From the NCBI GenBank assembly GCA_963790525.1, contig CAWBOV010000003.1:372001-436000 (forward strand): 64,000 nt of DNA, in the 5' to 3' direction. The DNA is from CAWBOV01 sp963790525 (GTDB lineage Bacteria; Actinomycetota; Actinomycetes; Mycobacteriales; Jatrophihabitantaceae). Made by a program: the position numbers and the translations under genes. Below, in pieces: positions 53,840 through 61,559 of this stretch. Each line of letters opens with the position of its first letter. Position 1 is the stretch's first letter. The notes below the pieces were generated by a model that was given only the letters and a program-made list of their open reading frames with translations, was not told the origin of the DNA and searched no databases.

Positions 53840-54619
53840 TCAACCAGCGAAACGTGATCGGTCCGATAGCTGCGCGACCAGGGTGTCGCGGGCGTTCGCC
53901 AGGGACGGTCCGTACCAGGTCAGGCTGCGCCCCTCGACCAGCGCCGAGTCCACCTCCGGGAAGGCCTCCGGACCGTCGGCGGCGGTGAAGAGGTACGGCT
54001 CGTCGGGCAGCACGACCAGGTCGGGTGCCGCCGCGGCGATCTCCTCGAGGCTGACGTGGGGGTACCGGTCGGAATGCCCGGCGAAGACGTTCACCAGCCC
54101 CAGCCGGCCGGCCAGATCGCCGGTGAAGGTGGCGCTTCCGACGACCATCCACGGATCGCGCCACACCGGGATCACGACGCGCTCGCCCGCGAACGGCGGT
54201 GGCCGACTCCACGACCGCTCGGCCCGGTCCAACCAGGCCGGGACCGGCCACGCGAGGGCATCGGTGAACAGCCGCCGCAACGAGGTCAGTCCCTCGTCCA
54301 GGGTCTCGATGCGGGTGACCCAGACAGGGACGCCCGCGGCACGGAGGGCGGCGACGTCGACCGCGCGGTTCTCCTCCTTGTTCGCCAGGACCACGTCGGG
54401 TGCGAGGTCGATGATCTGGCGGACGTTGGGGTTCTTGGTCCCGCGCACCCGCGTCACGGCGAGATCCGCGGGGTGGGTGCACCAGTCGGTGACACCGGCC
54501 AGCGCGTCGGCGCGCACCGAGGCGACCGATTCGGTGAGCGACGGGACGAGGCTCACGACCCGGGCCACGGACGCGGGCAGCACGCACTCCTCACCGAGGT
54601 CGTCCACGGGCCGCCTCAC
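53840..54619 (-). CDS. BtuF-like helical-backbone metal receptor without signal peptide
   Basis: A 259-residue protein of the cobalamin/siderophore-binding fold: RVVSLVPSLTESVASVRADALAGVTDWCTHP, VRQIIDLAPDVVLANKEENRAVDVAALRAAGVPVWVT, RYPHVSLEEIAAAAPDLVVLPDEPYLF. It lacks a signal peptide or lipobox, and no btuC or btuD genes are nearby, so it is probably not a periplasm-type import receptor. GTG start overlaps the fabH stop (GTGA). It lies next to the B12-dependent icmF, so a cobalamin-related role is an inference. Confidence 0.82.
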   Translation of the reverse strand: MRRPVDDLGEECVLPASVARVVSLVPSLTESVASVRADALAGVTDWCTHPADLAVTRVRGTKNPNVRQIIDLAPDVVLANKEENRAVDVAALRAAGVPVWVTRIETLDEGLTSLRRLFTDALAWPVPAWLDRAERSWSRPPPFAGERVVIPVWRDPWMVVGSATFTGDLAGRLGLVNVFAGHSDRYPHVSLEEIAAAAPDLVVLPDEPYLFTAADGPEAFPEVDSALVEGRSLTWYGPSLANARDTLVAQLSDRSRFAG

Positions 54620-55593
54620 GGGACGGTCACCACCTGGGCCGCATAGGTGAGGCCGGCGCCGTAGCCGGCCAGCAGGACCCGCTGACCCGAGCGGACCGCG
54701 CCCTCGGCTCGCAGGCGCGCCAACGCGATCGGGATCGATGCGGCCGAGGTGTTGCCCGAGCGCACGATGTCGCGGGCGACCACGGCATTGATCGCGCCGA
54801 TCTTGGGCACGATCGCCTCGATGATGCGGAGGTTGGCCTGGTGCAGGACCACGGCGTCCAGCTGCTCGGGGAGGATGCCGGCCTTGGCGCAGGCGCGCTG
54901 CGCGACGGTGTGCATCGTGGCCACGACCCAGCGGTAGACGGCCTGCCCCTGCATCCGGAGGTGGTGCTCACCGGGGAGCGCCTCGATAAGGTGCGCGCCG
55001 GAGCCGTCGCTGCCCCACGAGGTCGGGCCGATCCCCGCTCCGGTGCCGGCCTCGTCCGTCCCCACGACCACCGCGCCGGCGCCGTCGCCGAAGAGGATCG
55101 CCGTCTTGGGGTCGCCGGTGTCGATCCAGGCGCTCATCTGCTCGGCGCCGATCAGCAGCACGCGGCGCGCACAGCCGGAGGCCACGGCGTTGGCGGCGGT
55201 GTCGAGGCCGTAGGTGAAGCCGGCGCAGGCTGCATTGACGTCGAACGCACCGGCGGTGGCTCCGAGCCGCGCCGCGACCACCGGCGCCAGCGCCGCGCCG
55301 CCGGAGGGCGCACTGCAGGTCGCGACGATGATGAGATCGACCTCGTCCACGCCGGTGCCGGCATCGGCGAGCGCGGCCCGGGCCGCGCGCACGGCCAGGT
55401 CGACACAGGTCTCGTCACCGCTGAGGCGGTGGATGGTTTCGATCCCGGTGCGCGAGCGGATCCAGTCGCCCGTGCGGCCGACCATGGCGCCGACCTCGTC
55501 CGCCGTGAGCGTGGCCTCGGGCTGAGCCGCGCCGAGCCCGAGCAGCCGCGGAATCGCCAGCGGTGCGGTCGGGCGCAGTGATGCCATCGCCAT
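54616..55593 (-). CDS. 3-oxoacyl-ACP synthase III (FabH-like)
   Basis: A 325-residue KAS III: catalytic Cys123 in NAACAGFTYGL, His in VLHQANLRII and Asn in SGNTSAASIPIAL, plus LLIGAEQMSAWID and ILFGDGAGAVVVG. KAS III condenses an acyl-CoA primer with malonyl-ACP; with branched or butyryl primers it sets fatty-acid chain type. ATG 55593 has GGAGG 5 bases upstream. First gene of an operon with the BtuF-like protein; divergent from the hydroxybutyryl-CoA dehydrogenase. It could instead serve a secondary pathway. Confidence 0.9.
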   Translation of the reverse strand: MAMASLRPTAPLAIPRLLGLGAAQPEATLTADEVGAMVGRTGDWIRSRTGIETIHRLSGDETCVDLAVRAARAALADAGTGVDEVDLIIVATCSAPSGGAALAPVVAARLGATAGAFDVNAACAGFTYGLDTAANAVASGCARRVLLIGAEQMSAWIDTGDPKTAILFGDGAGAVVVGTDEAGTGAGIGPTSWGSDGSGAHLIEALPGEHHLRMQGQAVYRWVVATMHTVAQRACAKAGILPEQLDAVVLHQANLRIIEAIVPKIGAINAVVARDIVRSGNTSAASIPIALARLRAEGAVRSGQRVLLAGYGAGLTYAAQVVTVP

Positions 55594-55693
55594 CCGCACC
55601 TCCGCGCCGTCGTGAGTGTCCAGTCTGCTGCTCCACCTCGAGTAACTGCAATTGCTCTGAAGTTGTTCACCTGCCCGTGACCCGGCGGACCCG

Positions 55694-55713
55694 ATACTCG
55701 GACGTCTTAGTAT
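55694..55713. promoter_or_regulatory. Palindrome ATACT-GACGTC-AGTAT between fabH and the dehydrogenase
   Basis: ATACTCGGACGTCTTAGTAT: perfect outer ATACT/AGTAT arms and a GACGTC centre, located between two divergent genes (101 bases from the fabH start, 52 from the dehydrogenase start). It matches the site upstream of icmF. Confidence 0.7.
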
Positions 55714-55764
55714 TGATCCTCGACCGCCCGCATCGTGACGGGCCGCTGAGCTGACGGAGGTCCG

Positions 55765-56634
55765 ATGTCGGGTGCTGGGACGATCGAACGGGTCGGAGTC
55801 ATCGGCTGCGGCCTGATGGGCAGCGGAATCGCCGAGGTCAGCGCGCGCGCCGGCCTGGACGTGGTCGTCTACGAGCTGACGCCGGAGATCCTGACCGCCG
55901 GACGGGGACGACTGGAGAAGTCGATCGAGCGGGCCGCCGCCAAGGGCAAGCTCACCGCCGAGCAGGCGGAGGCGGCCCTCGGGCGCATCACGTTCACCAC
56001 CGACCTCGACGCGATGGCCGACCGCAACCTGACCGTCGAGGCCATCGTCGAGCGTGAGTCCGCCAAGATCGACGTGTTCGGTCAGCTCGACAAGATCGTC
56101 ACCGACGAGCACGCGCTGCTGGCCAGCAACACCTCGTCCATCCCGATCATGAAGATCGCCATGGCGACGCAGCGCCCCGACCACGTCCTGGGGATGCACT
56201 TCTTCAACCCGGTGCCCGTGCTGGACCTCGTCGAGCTCGTCCCGTCGCTGCTGACGTCGGAGGAGACCGAGTCCCGCGCCCGCGCCTTCGCCGTGGAGGT
56301 GCTCGGCAAGACGGTCATCCGCTCGCAGGACCGCGCCGGGTTCGTCGTCAACTCGCTGCTCGTGCCCTACATCCTCGCCGCGATCCGCATGCTGGACTCG
56401 GGATTCGCCTCGGCCGAGGACATCGACAGCGGGATGGTGCTGGGCTGCGCCCACCCGATGGGTCCGCTGCACCTGGCCGACCTCATCGGCCTGGACACGA
56501 TCAAGGCGATCGCCGAGGCGATGTACGAGGAGTTCAAGGAGCCGCTGTACTCGCCGGTGCCGTTCCTGCTGCGGATGGTCGAGGCGGGTCTGCTCGGTCG
56601 CAAGAGCGGGCGCGGCTTCTTCGAGTACCGCTAG
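55765..56634 (+). CDS. 3-hydroxybutyryl-CoA dehydrogenase
   Basis: A 289-residue 3-hydroxyacyl-CoA dehydrogenase: Rossmann VGVIGCGLMGSGIAEV, VEAIVERESAKIDVFG, SNTSSIPI, the catalytic His in GMHFFNPVPV, then VVNSLLVPYILAAIRML and LADLIGLDTIKAIAEAM. It resembles the FadB2/Hbd proteins of mycobacteria and converts 3-hydroxybutyryl-CoA to acetoacetyl-CoA with NAD(P). ATG follows GGAGG by 5 bases. A shared palindrome with icmF suggests common control. Confidence 0.93.
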   Translation: MSGAGTIERVGVIGCGLMGSGIAEVSARAGLDVVVYELTPEILTAGRGRLEKSIERAAAKGKLTAEQAEAALGRITFTTDLDAMADRNLTVEAIVERESAKIDVFGQLDKIVTDEHALLASNTSSIPIMKIAMATQRPDHVLGMHFFNPVPVLDLVELVPSLLTSEETESRARAFAVEVLGKTVIRSQDRAGFVVNSLLVPYILAAIRMLDSGFASAEDIDSGMVLGCAHPMGPLHLADLIGLDTIKAIAEAMYEEFKEPLYSPVPFLLRMVEAGLLGRKSGRGFFEYR

Positions 56635-56639
56635 CGCCG

Positions 56640-56678
56640 CATTCCCGGGGTGCGTGATCCGGAGCGCACCCGGGAATG
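56640..56678 (+). terminator. Hairpin after the hydroxybutyryl-CoA dehydrogenase gene
   Basis: CATTCCCGGGGTGCG and CGCACCCGGGAATG pair over 14 bp with one bulged G and a 10-base loop, starting 6 bases after the stop. Confidence 0.7.
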
Positions 56679-56714
56679 TGCCCGATGCCGCGCGAGTTCC
56701 CACGTAGGACTAGC

Positions 56715-56731
56715 TGATTGCTAGCTAATCA
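56715..56731. promoter_or_regulatory. TGATT-N7-AATCA inverted repeat before the nitroreductase
   Basis: TGATTGCTAGCTAATCA, AT-rich and 18 bases before the GTG start; TAGCTGAT and TAGCTAAT also form an 11-bp-spaced direct repeat. It could be an operator of a MarR, HxlR or TetR regulator encoded elsewhere. Confidence 0.5.
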
Positions 56732-56748
56732 TACCTGAGGAGCACATC

Positions 56749-57372
56749 GTGACAAGCATCGTCGCACCCGCAGCCACGTCCCTGCCGCAGCTCGACGACG
56801 CCGGTCGCCGGGCGCTGTTCACCGAGGCCCGGACGGCCAACACCTTCAGCGACGCACCCGTCACCGACGAGGAGCTCAGCGCGATCTGGGAGCTCGCCAG
56901 GTGGGCGCCCACCGCCGCGAACACCCAGCCCCTGCGGGTGCTCTACGTGCGCACCGCCGAGGGCAAGGAGCGCCTCGTGCGGCACATGGCCGACGGCAAC
57001 AAGGCCAAGACCCTCGCCGCGCCCGCGGTCGCCGTCCTCGCCGCCGACACCGACTTCCACGAGCACATCCCGACCATCTTCCCGATGCGCCCGGCGATGA
57101 AGGACCACTTCGGCAGCGACGACGAGCTGCGGCACCGGAGCGCGCGCTTCAACGCGGCGCTGCAGGCCGGCTACTTCGTGCTCGCCGTCCGGGCGCAGGG
57201 CCTGGCCGCCGGCCCGATGGGCGGCTTCGACGCTGCCGGTGTCGACGCCGAGTTCTTCCCGGGCGGGCGGTTCGCGTCCTTCCTGGTCGTCAACATCGGC
57301 CACCCGGGCCAGAGCCCGTGGTTCGACCGGCTCCCGCGGCTCGAGCACGAGCACGTCGTCAGCTGGGCCTAG
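56749..57372 (+). CDS. Nitroreductase family protein, RutE-like
   Basis: A 207-residue flavin oxidoreductase: LFTEARTANTFSDAPVTDEELSAIWELARWAPTAANTQPLRVLYV (FMN-binding N-terminal part), FNAALQAGYFVLAVRAQGLAAGPMGGFDAAGVDAEFF and the C-terminal NIGHPG. It is close to malonic semialdehyde reductase / RutE of pyrimidine ring degradation, though other substrates are possible and no other rut genes are here. GTG with GAGGAG upstream. Its last 17 bases are duplicated just after the stop. Confidence 0.88.
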   Translation: MTSIVAPAATSLPQLDDAGRRALFTEARTANTFSDAPVTDEELSAIWELARWAPTAANTQPLRVLYVRTAEGKERLVRHMADGNKAKTLAAPAVAVLAADTDFHEHIPTIFPMRPAMKDHFGSDDELRHRSARFNAALQAGYFVLAVRAQGLAAGPMGGFDAAGVDAEFFPGGRFASFLVVNIGHPGQSPWFDRLPRLEHEHVVSWA

Positions 57373-57389
57373 TCGTCAGCTGGGCTTAG
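57355..57389. repeat. Tandem duplication of the nitroreductase gene end
   Basis: GTCGTCAGCTGGGCCTAG (57355-57372, including the stop) is followed at once by TCGTCAGCTGGGCTTAG (57373-57389), a second copy with its own in-frame TAG. Probably a slippage event after the stop codon. Confidence 0.85.
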
Positions 57390-57420
57390 CCGGATCGCGC
57401 CTGCCTGGCCCTGCCCGGGC

Positions 57421-57831
57421 TCACTCGGCGCAGGCGGCGCACCGCCCGACGAGCTCGATCGTGTGATCGACCTCGACGAAGCCGTTCTCCCGGGCGACCG
57501 CCGAGGCCCAGCGTTCGACCGCCCGCCCCTCGACCTCCACCGTGCGCCCGCAGTCGCGGCAGACGAGATGGTGATGGTGGTGGGTGGTCTGCCCGCACAG
57601 GCGGTAGAGCGCCTCGCCGTCGGGCGCCTGCAGGACGTCGGCATCCCCGCCGTCGGCGAGTGCCTGCAGGTGCCGGTACACGGTGGACAGCCCCACCGTC
57701 GCGCCGCCGGTCCGGAGCGCGGAGAAGATCGACTGGGCGCTCCGGAACGTGTCCTTGGCGCCGAGCTCGTCGCGGACGAGGTCGCCCTGTCGGGTGGTCC
57801 GGACTCCGCGGTTGCGGCTCACGACGGCCAT
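57421..57831 (-). CDS. zur: Zinc uptake regulator Zur (Fur family)
   Basis: A 136-residue Fur-family repressor: TTRQGDLVRDELGAKDTFRSAQSIFSALRTGGATVGLSTVYRHLQALAD (winged helix), the metal-rich THHHHHLVCRDCGRTVEV and C-terminal CAACAE (structural zinc). The CxxC pairs and the adjacent znu genes point to Zur rather than Fur. ATG 57831 follows GGAGGGG. A Zur-box-like site is 17 bases upstream, so it may control itself. Last gene of the znuACB-zur run. Confidence 0.93.
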   Translation of the reverse strand: MAVVSRNRGVRTTRQGDLVRDELGAKDTFRSAQSIFSALRTGGATVGLSTVYRHLQALADGGDADVLQAPDGEALYRLCGQTTHHHHHLVCRDCGRTVEVEGRAVERWASAVARENGFVEVDHTIELVGRCAACAE

Positions 57832-57847
57832 CTGGCGTCCCCTCCGG

Positions 57848-57862
57848 TGGAAATGATTACCG
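57848..57862. promoter_or_regulatory. Zur-box-like site upstream of zur
   Basis: TGGAAATGATTACCG matches the actinobacterial Zur consensus TGAAAATGATTTTCA at 11 of 15 positions and lies 17 bases before the zur start. Confidence 0.55.
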
Positions 57863-57883
57863 ATAGTAGCTCGTGCCGGCCGG

Positions 57884-58818
57884 TCAGAGATGGTGGTGCG
57901 GGTCGCCGATGTCGACGAGTGCCGGGGACGGGCGGCGGCGCCCACCGGTCCATCCGCGCCGCATGCGCACCGCACCCACCACCCGGCATGTCACGTAGCA
58001 GGTGAACGAGATGGTCGTGATGTACGGGCTGATCGGCAGGGCTGCTCCCGAGCGCCAGCAGGATCCCGCCGACGATCGACACCGTGGCGAACACCACGCT
58101 GAGCACCGCCGTCAGCAGAGGAGCTGCCGTCACCCGCATCGCCGCCGCTGCCGGCGTGCAGACGATGCTCAGCACCAGCAGGGCGCCGACGATCTGGACC
58201 GACATGGCGACCGTCAACCCGAGCACGATCATGAACACCGGCGAGAGCAGCCGCACCGGCACCCCGCGCGCGGCGGCGACATCGGCGTCGAGGCTGGCGA
58301 AGGTCAGTGGGCGCCACAGCACGAACAGCGCGGCCAGGACGATGACCGAGATCCCGATGCAGCCAGGACAGCTGCGGGGTGTCGATGGCGACGATCTGGC
58401 CGGTGAGCAGCCCGAACTTGTTCGCCGCCCGGCCCTTGTAGAGGGACAGGAACAGCACGCCGAGCCCGAGCCCGAACGGCATGAGCACGCCGATGATCGA
58501 GTTGCGGTCGCGGGCCCGGATGCCGAGCGCGCCGATGGCCACCGCGGCGATCAGCGATCCCGCCAGCGACCCGACGACGACGTTGACGCCGAGCAGCAGG
58601 GCGCCCGCCGCTCCGGCGAAGGACAGCTCGCTGATCCCGTGCACGGCGAAGGGCAGGTCCCGCATCATGACGAAGACACTGATCAGCCCGCCGACCACGC
58701 CCAGGACCAGACCGGCGATGAGCGAGTTGTGGACCAGGTCGAGCAGCTGCCCGTAGTCGGTGAAGTCGAAGATCTGTTTCCAGACGCTCGGCCCGGACGC
58801 GTCGGCCAGGATGCTCAT
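57884..58818 (-). pseudogene. znuB: Zinc ABC transporter permease ZnuB, two frameshifts
   Basis: Read across frames it is a 310-residue permease of the ABC-3 family: MSILADASGPSVWKQIFDF, MVHNSLIAGLVLGVVGGLIS-like N-terminal helices, VMMRDLPFAVHGISELSFAGAAGALLLG (the conserved His/Glu loop), then after a +1 shift near 58359 LAALFVLWRPLTFASLDADVAAARGVP, VGALLVLSIVCTPAAAAM, and after a +1 shift near 58036 ISPYITTISFTCYV and a His-rich tail. The coding sense is kept on both sides of each shift, so either sequencing errors or very recent mutation. ATG overlaps the znuC stop. Confidence 0.82.
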
Positions 58819-59618
58819 GTGCTCGGCCCCTGATCGCCGGCCGGCGCGTCCGGCATGCCGGCGACGATGATGCGCCCGCCACTGCGGAACACCTCGACCG
58901 TGCGATCCGTAGAGCGCGCTCAGGCTGGCCGAGGTCATGACCTCGTCCACCGAACCGATCCGGAACCGGCCGTCGGCGAGATAGAGGACCCGGTCGACGT
59001 AGGGCAGGACGGGATTGATCTCGTGGGTGACGAACAGGACGGCGGTGCCGTGGCTGTGCCGACGGGCGTCGATCAGGCCGACGACGGCGCGCTGGTGATT
59101 GAGGTCAAGCGAGAGCAGCGGCTCGTCGCACAGCAGCAGCCGCGGGTCCGTCGCGAGGGCCTGCGCGATCCGCACGCGCTGCTGCTCGCCGCCGGAGAGG
59201 ATGTGCACGGGGATGTCGGCCAGGTCCGTGGCCCCGACGGCGGCGAGGATGGAGTCGACCTGGTCACGGCGGCGCCGGGTCGGCAGCCCCGGGCCCCAGC
59301 GCCTGCCGTCGATGCCGAGCCGGACGAGATCGCGGGCGCGGATCGGCGTCGGTGGCGCCAGGCGTCGTTCCTGCGGGATGTAGCCGATCAGATCGCTGCC
59401 GCGTCGCGGCGGCTCCCCGCCGATGGTGCAGCGTGCCGCCGGTGAGCGGGGTCAGGCCGAGGATCGCCTGCAGCAGGGACGTCTTCCCGGATCCGTTGGC
59501 CCCGAGGACGGCGAGGAACTCACCCGGGCGCGACATCGAGATCCAGACCGCTCCAGACCACGCGGGGACCGAAGGCCAGCGCGCCGTCGCGCAGGCTCAG
59601 GACGGGGGCGGCGCTCAC
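58815..59618 (-). pseudogene. znuC: Zinc ABC transporter ATPase ZnuC, three frameshifts
   Basis: Joining frames gives a 266-residue ATPase: SLRDGALAFGPRVVWSGLDL, +1 near 59525, FLAVLGANGSGKTSLLQAILGL (Walker A), +1 near 59430, GSDLIGYIPQERRLAPPTPIRARDLVRLG, LSGGEQQRVRIAQALATDPRLLLCDEPLLSLD (signature and Walker B), VLFVTHEINPVLPYVDRVLYL, +1 near 58910, then a C-terminal tail. All motifs are intact, so function would be normal if the extra bases are artefacts. GTG start overlaps the znuA stop (GTGA). Confidence 0.82.
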
Positions 59619-60538
59619 GGGGTGCCGAGCGCTTCCTGGACGGCGTCGAGGTTGCCCGCCATCCAGGTCAGGTAGTCCTTGCCGGCAGGCAGAGTCTCGG
59701 TGACGGGGACGACCGCGATTCCCGCCGCCTTGGCTGCGGCAAGGACCTCCTCGGTCTCGGTGCCGGAGGTCTGCTCGTTGTAGACCAGCAGCTTGACCGC
59801 GTGCGTGCTGAACAGCTGCAGCGTCTGCGCGAGCACCCGCGGCGAGACGTCGCTGCCTTCCTCGACCGCCTCGCTGAAGGCCGGCGGGGTCTTGTCGACC
59901 AGGCCCGCATGCGCTCGAGCAGGTACAGCGGAACCGGTTCGGTGATCGCGACGCCGGCGCCGCCGTCCGCCGCCTTGATCGCGGCCTCGCGCGCCTCCAG
60001 CGCGCTCGACCCGGGTGATGAACGACCGCGCCGTTGGCGGCGAACGTCGCGCGCGTCGGCCGGGTCTGCCGCGGTGAGAGTCGGCGATGAGCGTGTGCGC
60101 GAGCGGCGACGACGGTCGGGAAGTCGTACCAGACGTGCTCGTTGAGGTTCTGGCCCGACGCGGCGCTGCTTGCCGGACAGGTCGACCACGTTGACGACTG
60201 TCGCGCGGCTGTGCGCCGGTCGACAGCATGGTGTCGACGAAGTCGTCGTAGCCGCCGCCGTTCTCGACCACGATCGTCGCCTTGGACAACTCGAGCTGGG
60301 TCTTGGTGTTGGCCTGGTAGCTGTGCGGGTCCTGGTTCGGGTCGCTGATGATCGAGGTCGTGTCCACCGCCTCGCCTGCGATCTGGCTGACGATGTCGCC
60401 GTAGACGTCGGTGGAGGCGACGACCGAGATCCGTGCGGTCGCGGACGTGCCCGCCGAGCTGGAGGCGCTGCACGCGCTGAGCGCGGCCCCGACCAGGCAC
60501 GCGCCGACCACGACGGACAGGAGCCGGCCGCTGCGCAT
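59615..60538 (-). pseudogene. znuA: Zinc-binding lipoprotein ZnuA, about eight frameshifts
   Basis: Signal peptide and lipobox (LVGAALSAC), then the metal-receptor pattern ISVVASTDVYGDIVSQIAG, DPNQDPHSYQ (His ligand), VVENGGGYDDFVDTML, VVNVVDLSG, LNEHVWYDFPTVV (His ligand), ALEAREAAIKAA, AITEPVPLYLLERM, AGLVDKTPPAFSEAVEEGSDVSP and LLVYNEQTSG. Seven one-base insertions and one further shift fall between about 60230 and 59910; the reading sense on each side is conserved. Start ATG 60538, 15 bases from a good Zur-box match. Role: high-affinity zinc (possibly manganese) capture. Confidence 0.85.
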
Positions 60539-60552
60539 GCTGTCGACACTAC

Positions 60553-60567
60553 TGAAAACGATAGTCA
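60553..60567. promoter_or_regulatory. Zur box upstream of znuA
   Basis: TGAAAACGATAGTCA matches TGAAAACGATTTTCA at 13 of 15 positions and sits 15 bases before the znuA start, in a position to block the znuACB-zur operon when zinc is sufficient. Confidence 0.7.
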
Positions 60568-60735
60568 AAATCAAAGTGACCTGTGAGGGCCGGGAAGGCG
60601 TGTACGGGCCGTGTGTGCGCGGCGGCGTTCCTCTAGAGTGCTGTGCGGTGCACCTCCAGCCCGGGCGGGTGAGCACTCGATCCGCTCAGACGGGCGGTCT
60701 CGTGACGTCACGGCAGTTGTCGATGGGAGTGATGA

Positions 60736-61449
60736 GTGAGCGAACAGGACGAGGACACTCGCTCCCTTGCCGAGCTGCTGTCCCCGCTGGTCGATCTCCT
60801 GCTGGGAGCGGCCTCGGTCGAGGACACGAATCAGGCGATCGTCGACATCGCCGTCTCAGTGATCCCGGGTTGTGATCATGCGAGCTTCTCGACGTTGGCC
60901 GGCGGGCGTTTCCGCACGGTCAGTGCCTCCGACGGCATCGCGGCTCGCATCGACGAGCTCGAACGGGAGACCGGGCAGGGACCGTGCCTGGACGCGATCA
61001 CCGACGCGGCCTTCCAGCACGATCCCGACATAACGCGTGATCCCACCTGGCCCGAGCTGGCCGCGCGGGCTCTCGCCGAGACGCCGGTCCGTGCCATGCT
61101 CGCCTTCCGGCTGGTCGACGACGGGCGCAAGGGCGGCGCGCTCAACCTCTTCTCCGACACCGCGGGCGCCTTCGACGCCGTCGCGGTCGACGAGGCGACG
61201 ATCATCGCCTCGTTCGCGGGAGTGGTCCTGGTCGCGGCCGGGGAGCGGGCGCGGGCGGAGGATCTCGAACGGGCGCTGCAGAGCAACCGCGAGATCGGCA
61301 AGGCGATCGGGCTGCTCATGGCCGCCCACGGGCTCAGCGACGCCGAGGCCTTCGACGTCCTGCGCCGCGCCTCGCAGAGCCTGAACCGGAAGCTGCACGA
61401 CATCGCCTCGGAGTTCGTCGCCAAACAGACCTCGACGGCGCGGGAATAA
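60736..61449 (+). CDS. GAF and ANTAR domain regulator
   Basis: A 237-residue cytoplasmic protein: a GAF sensor domain (about residues 20-160; CDHASFSTLAGGRFRTVSASDGIAARIDELERETGQGPC) and a C-terminal ANTAR RNA-binding domain (about 175-232; SNREIGKAIGLLMAAHGLSDAEAFDVLRRASQSLNRKLHDIA). ANTAR proteins bind stem-loops in nascent RNA to prevent termination. GTG 60736 with GGGAG 6 bases upstream. It stands just before a multi-hairpin gap and an MFS gene, a possible target. Confidence 0.92.
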   Translation: MSEQDEDTRSLAELLSPLVDLLLGAASVEDTNQAIVDIAVSVIPGCDHASFSTLAGGRFRTVSASDGIAARIDELERETGQGPCLDAITDAAFQHDPDITRDPTWPELAARALAETPVRAMLAFRLVDDGRKGGALNLFSDTAGAFDAVAVDEATIIASFAGVVLVAAGERARAEDLERALQSNREIGKAIGLLMAAHGLSDAEAFDVLRRASQSLNRKLHDIASEFVAKQTSTARE

Positions 61450-61451
61450 GG

Positions 61452-61494
61452 GACCGATCCCCAACGGATCACCATCGATCCGCGAGGATCGGTC
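61452..61494 (+). promoter_or_regulatory. Alternative stem-loops between the ANTAR gene and the MFS gene
   Basis: Four alternating complementary segments: GATCC (61456-61460), GGATC (61466-61470), CGATCC (61476-61481) and GGATCG (61486-61491). Segments can pair 1:2 and 3:4, or 2:3 (six-base loop ACCATC) within an outer GACCGATCC/GGATCGGTC stem. This resembles a terminator/antiterminator switch, or simply a terminator. Confidence 0.5.
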
Positions 61495-61559
61495 AGGCGC
61501 ACGTTCCCCCCGGTGCGGCGCCCACCCTGTCCAACGACACCCCGACGGATTGGTTATGC

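Noticed and set aside
53820..55764. Cobalamin riboswitch near icmF, fabH or the BtuF-like gene
   Set aside because: No B12-box-like GCCACTG core or long leader is present in the gaps, which are short and contain only the GACGTC palindromes.
44593..56634. Secondary-metabolite gene cluster around the SDRs, fabH and SnoaL-like genes
   Set aside because: No PKS, NRPS, terpene or RiPP core enzyme is present; the genes fit primary acyl-CoA and small-molecule metabolism better.
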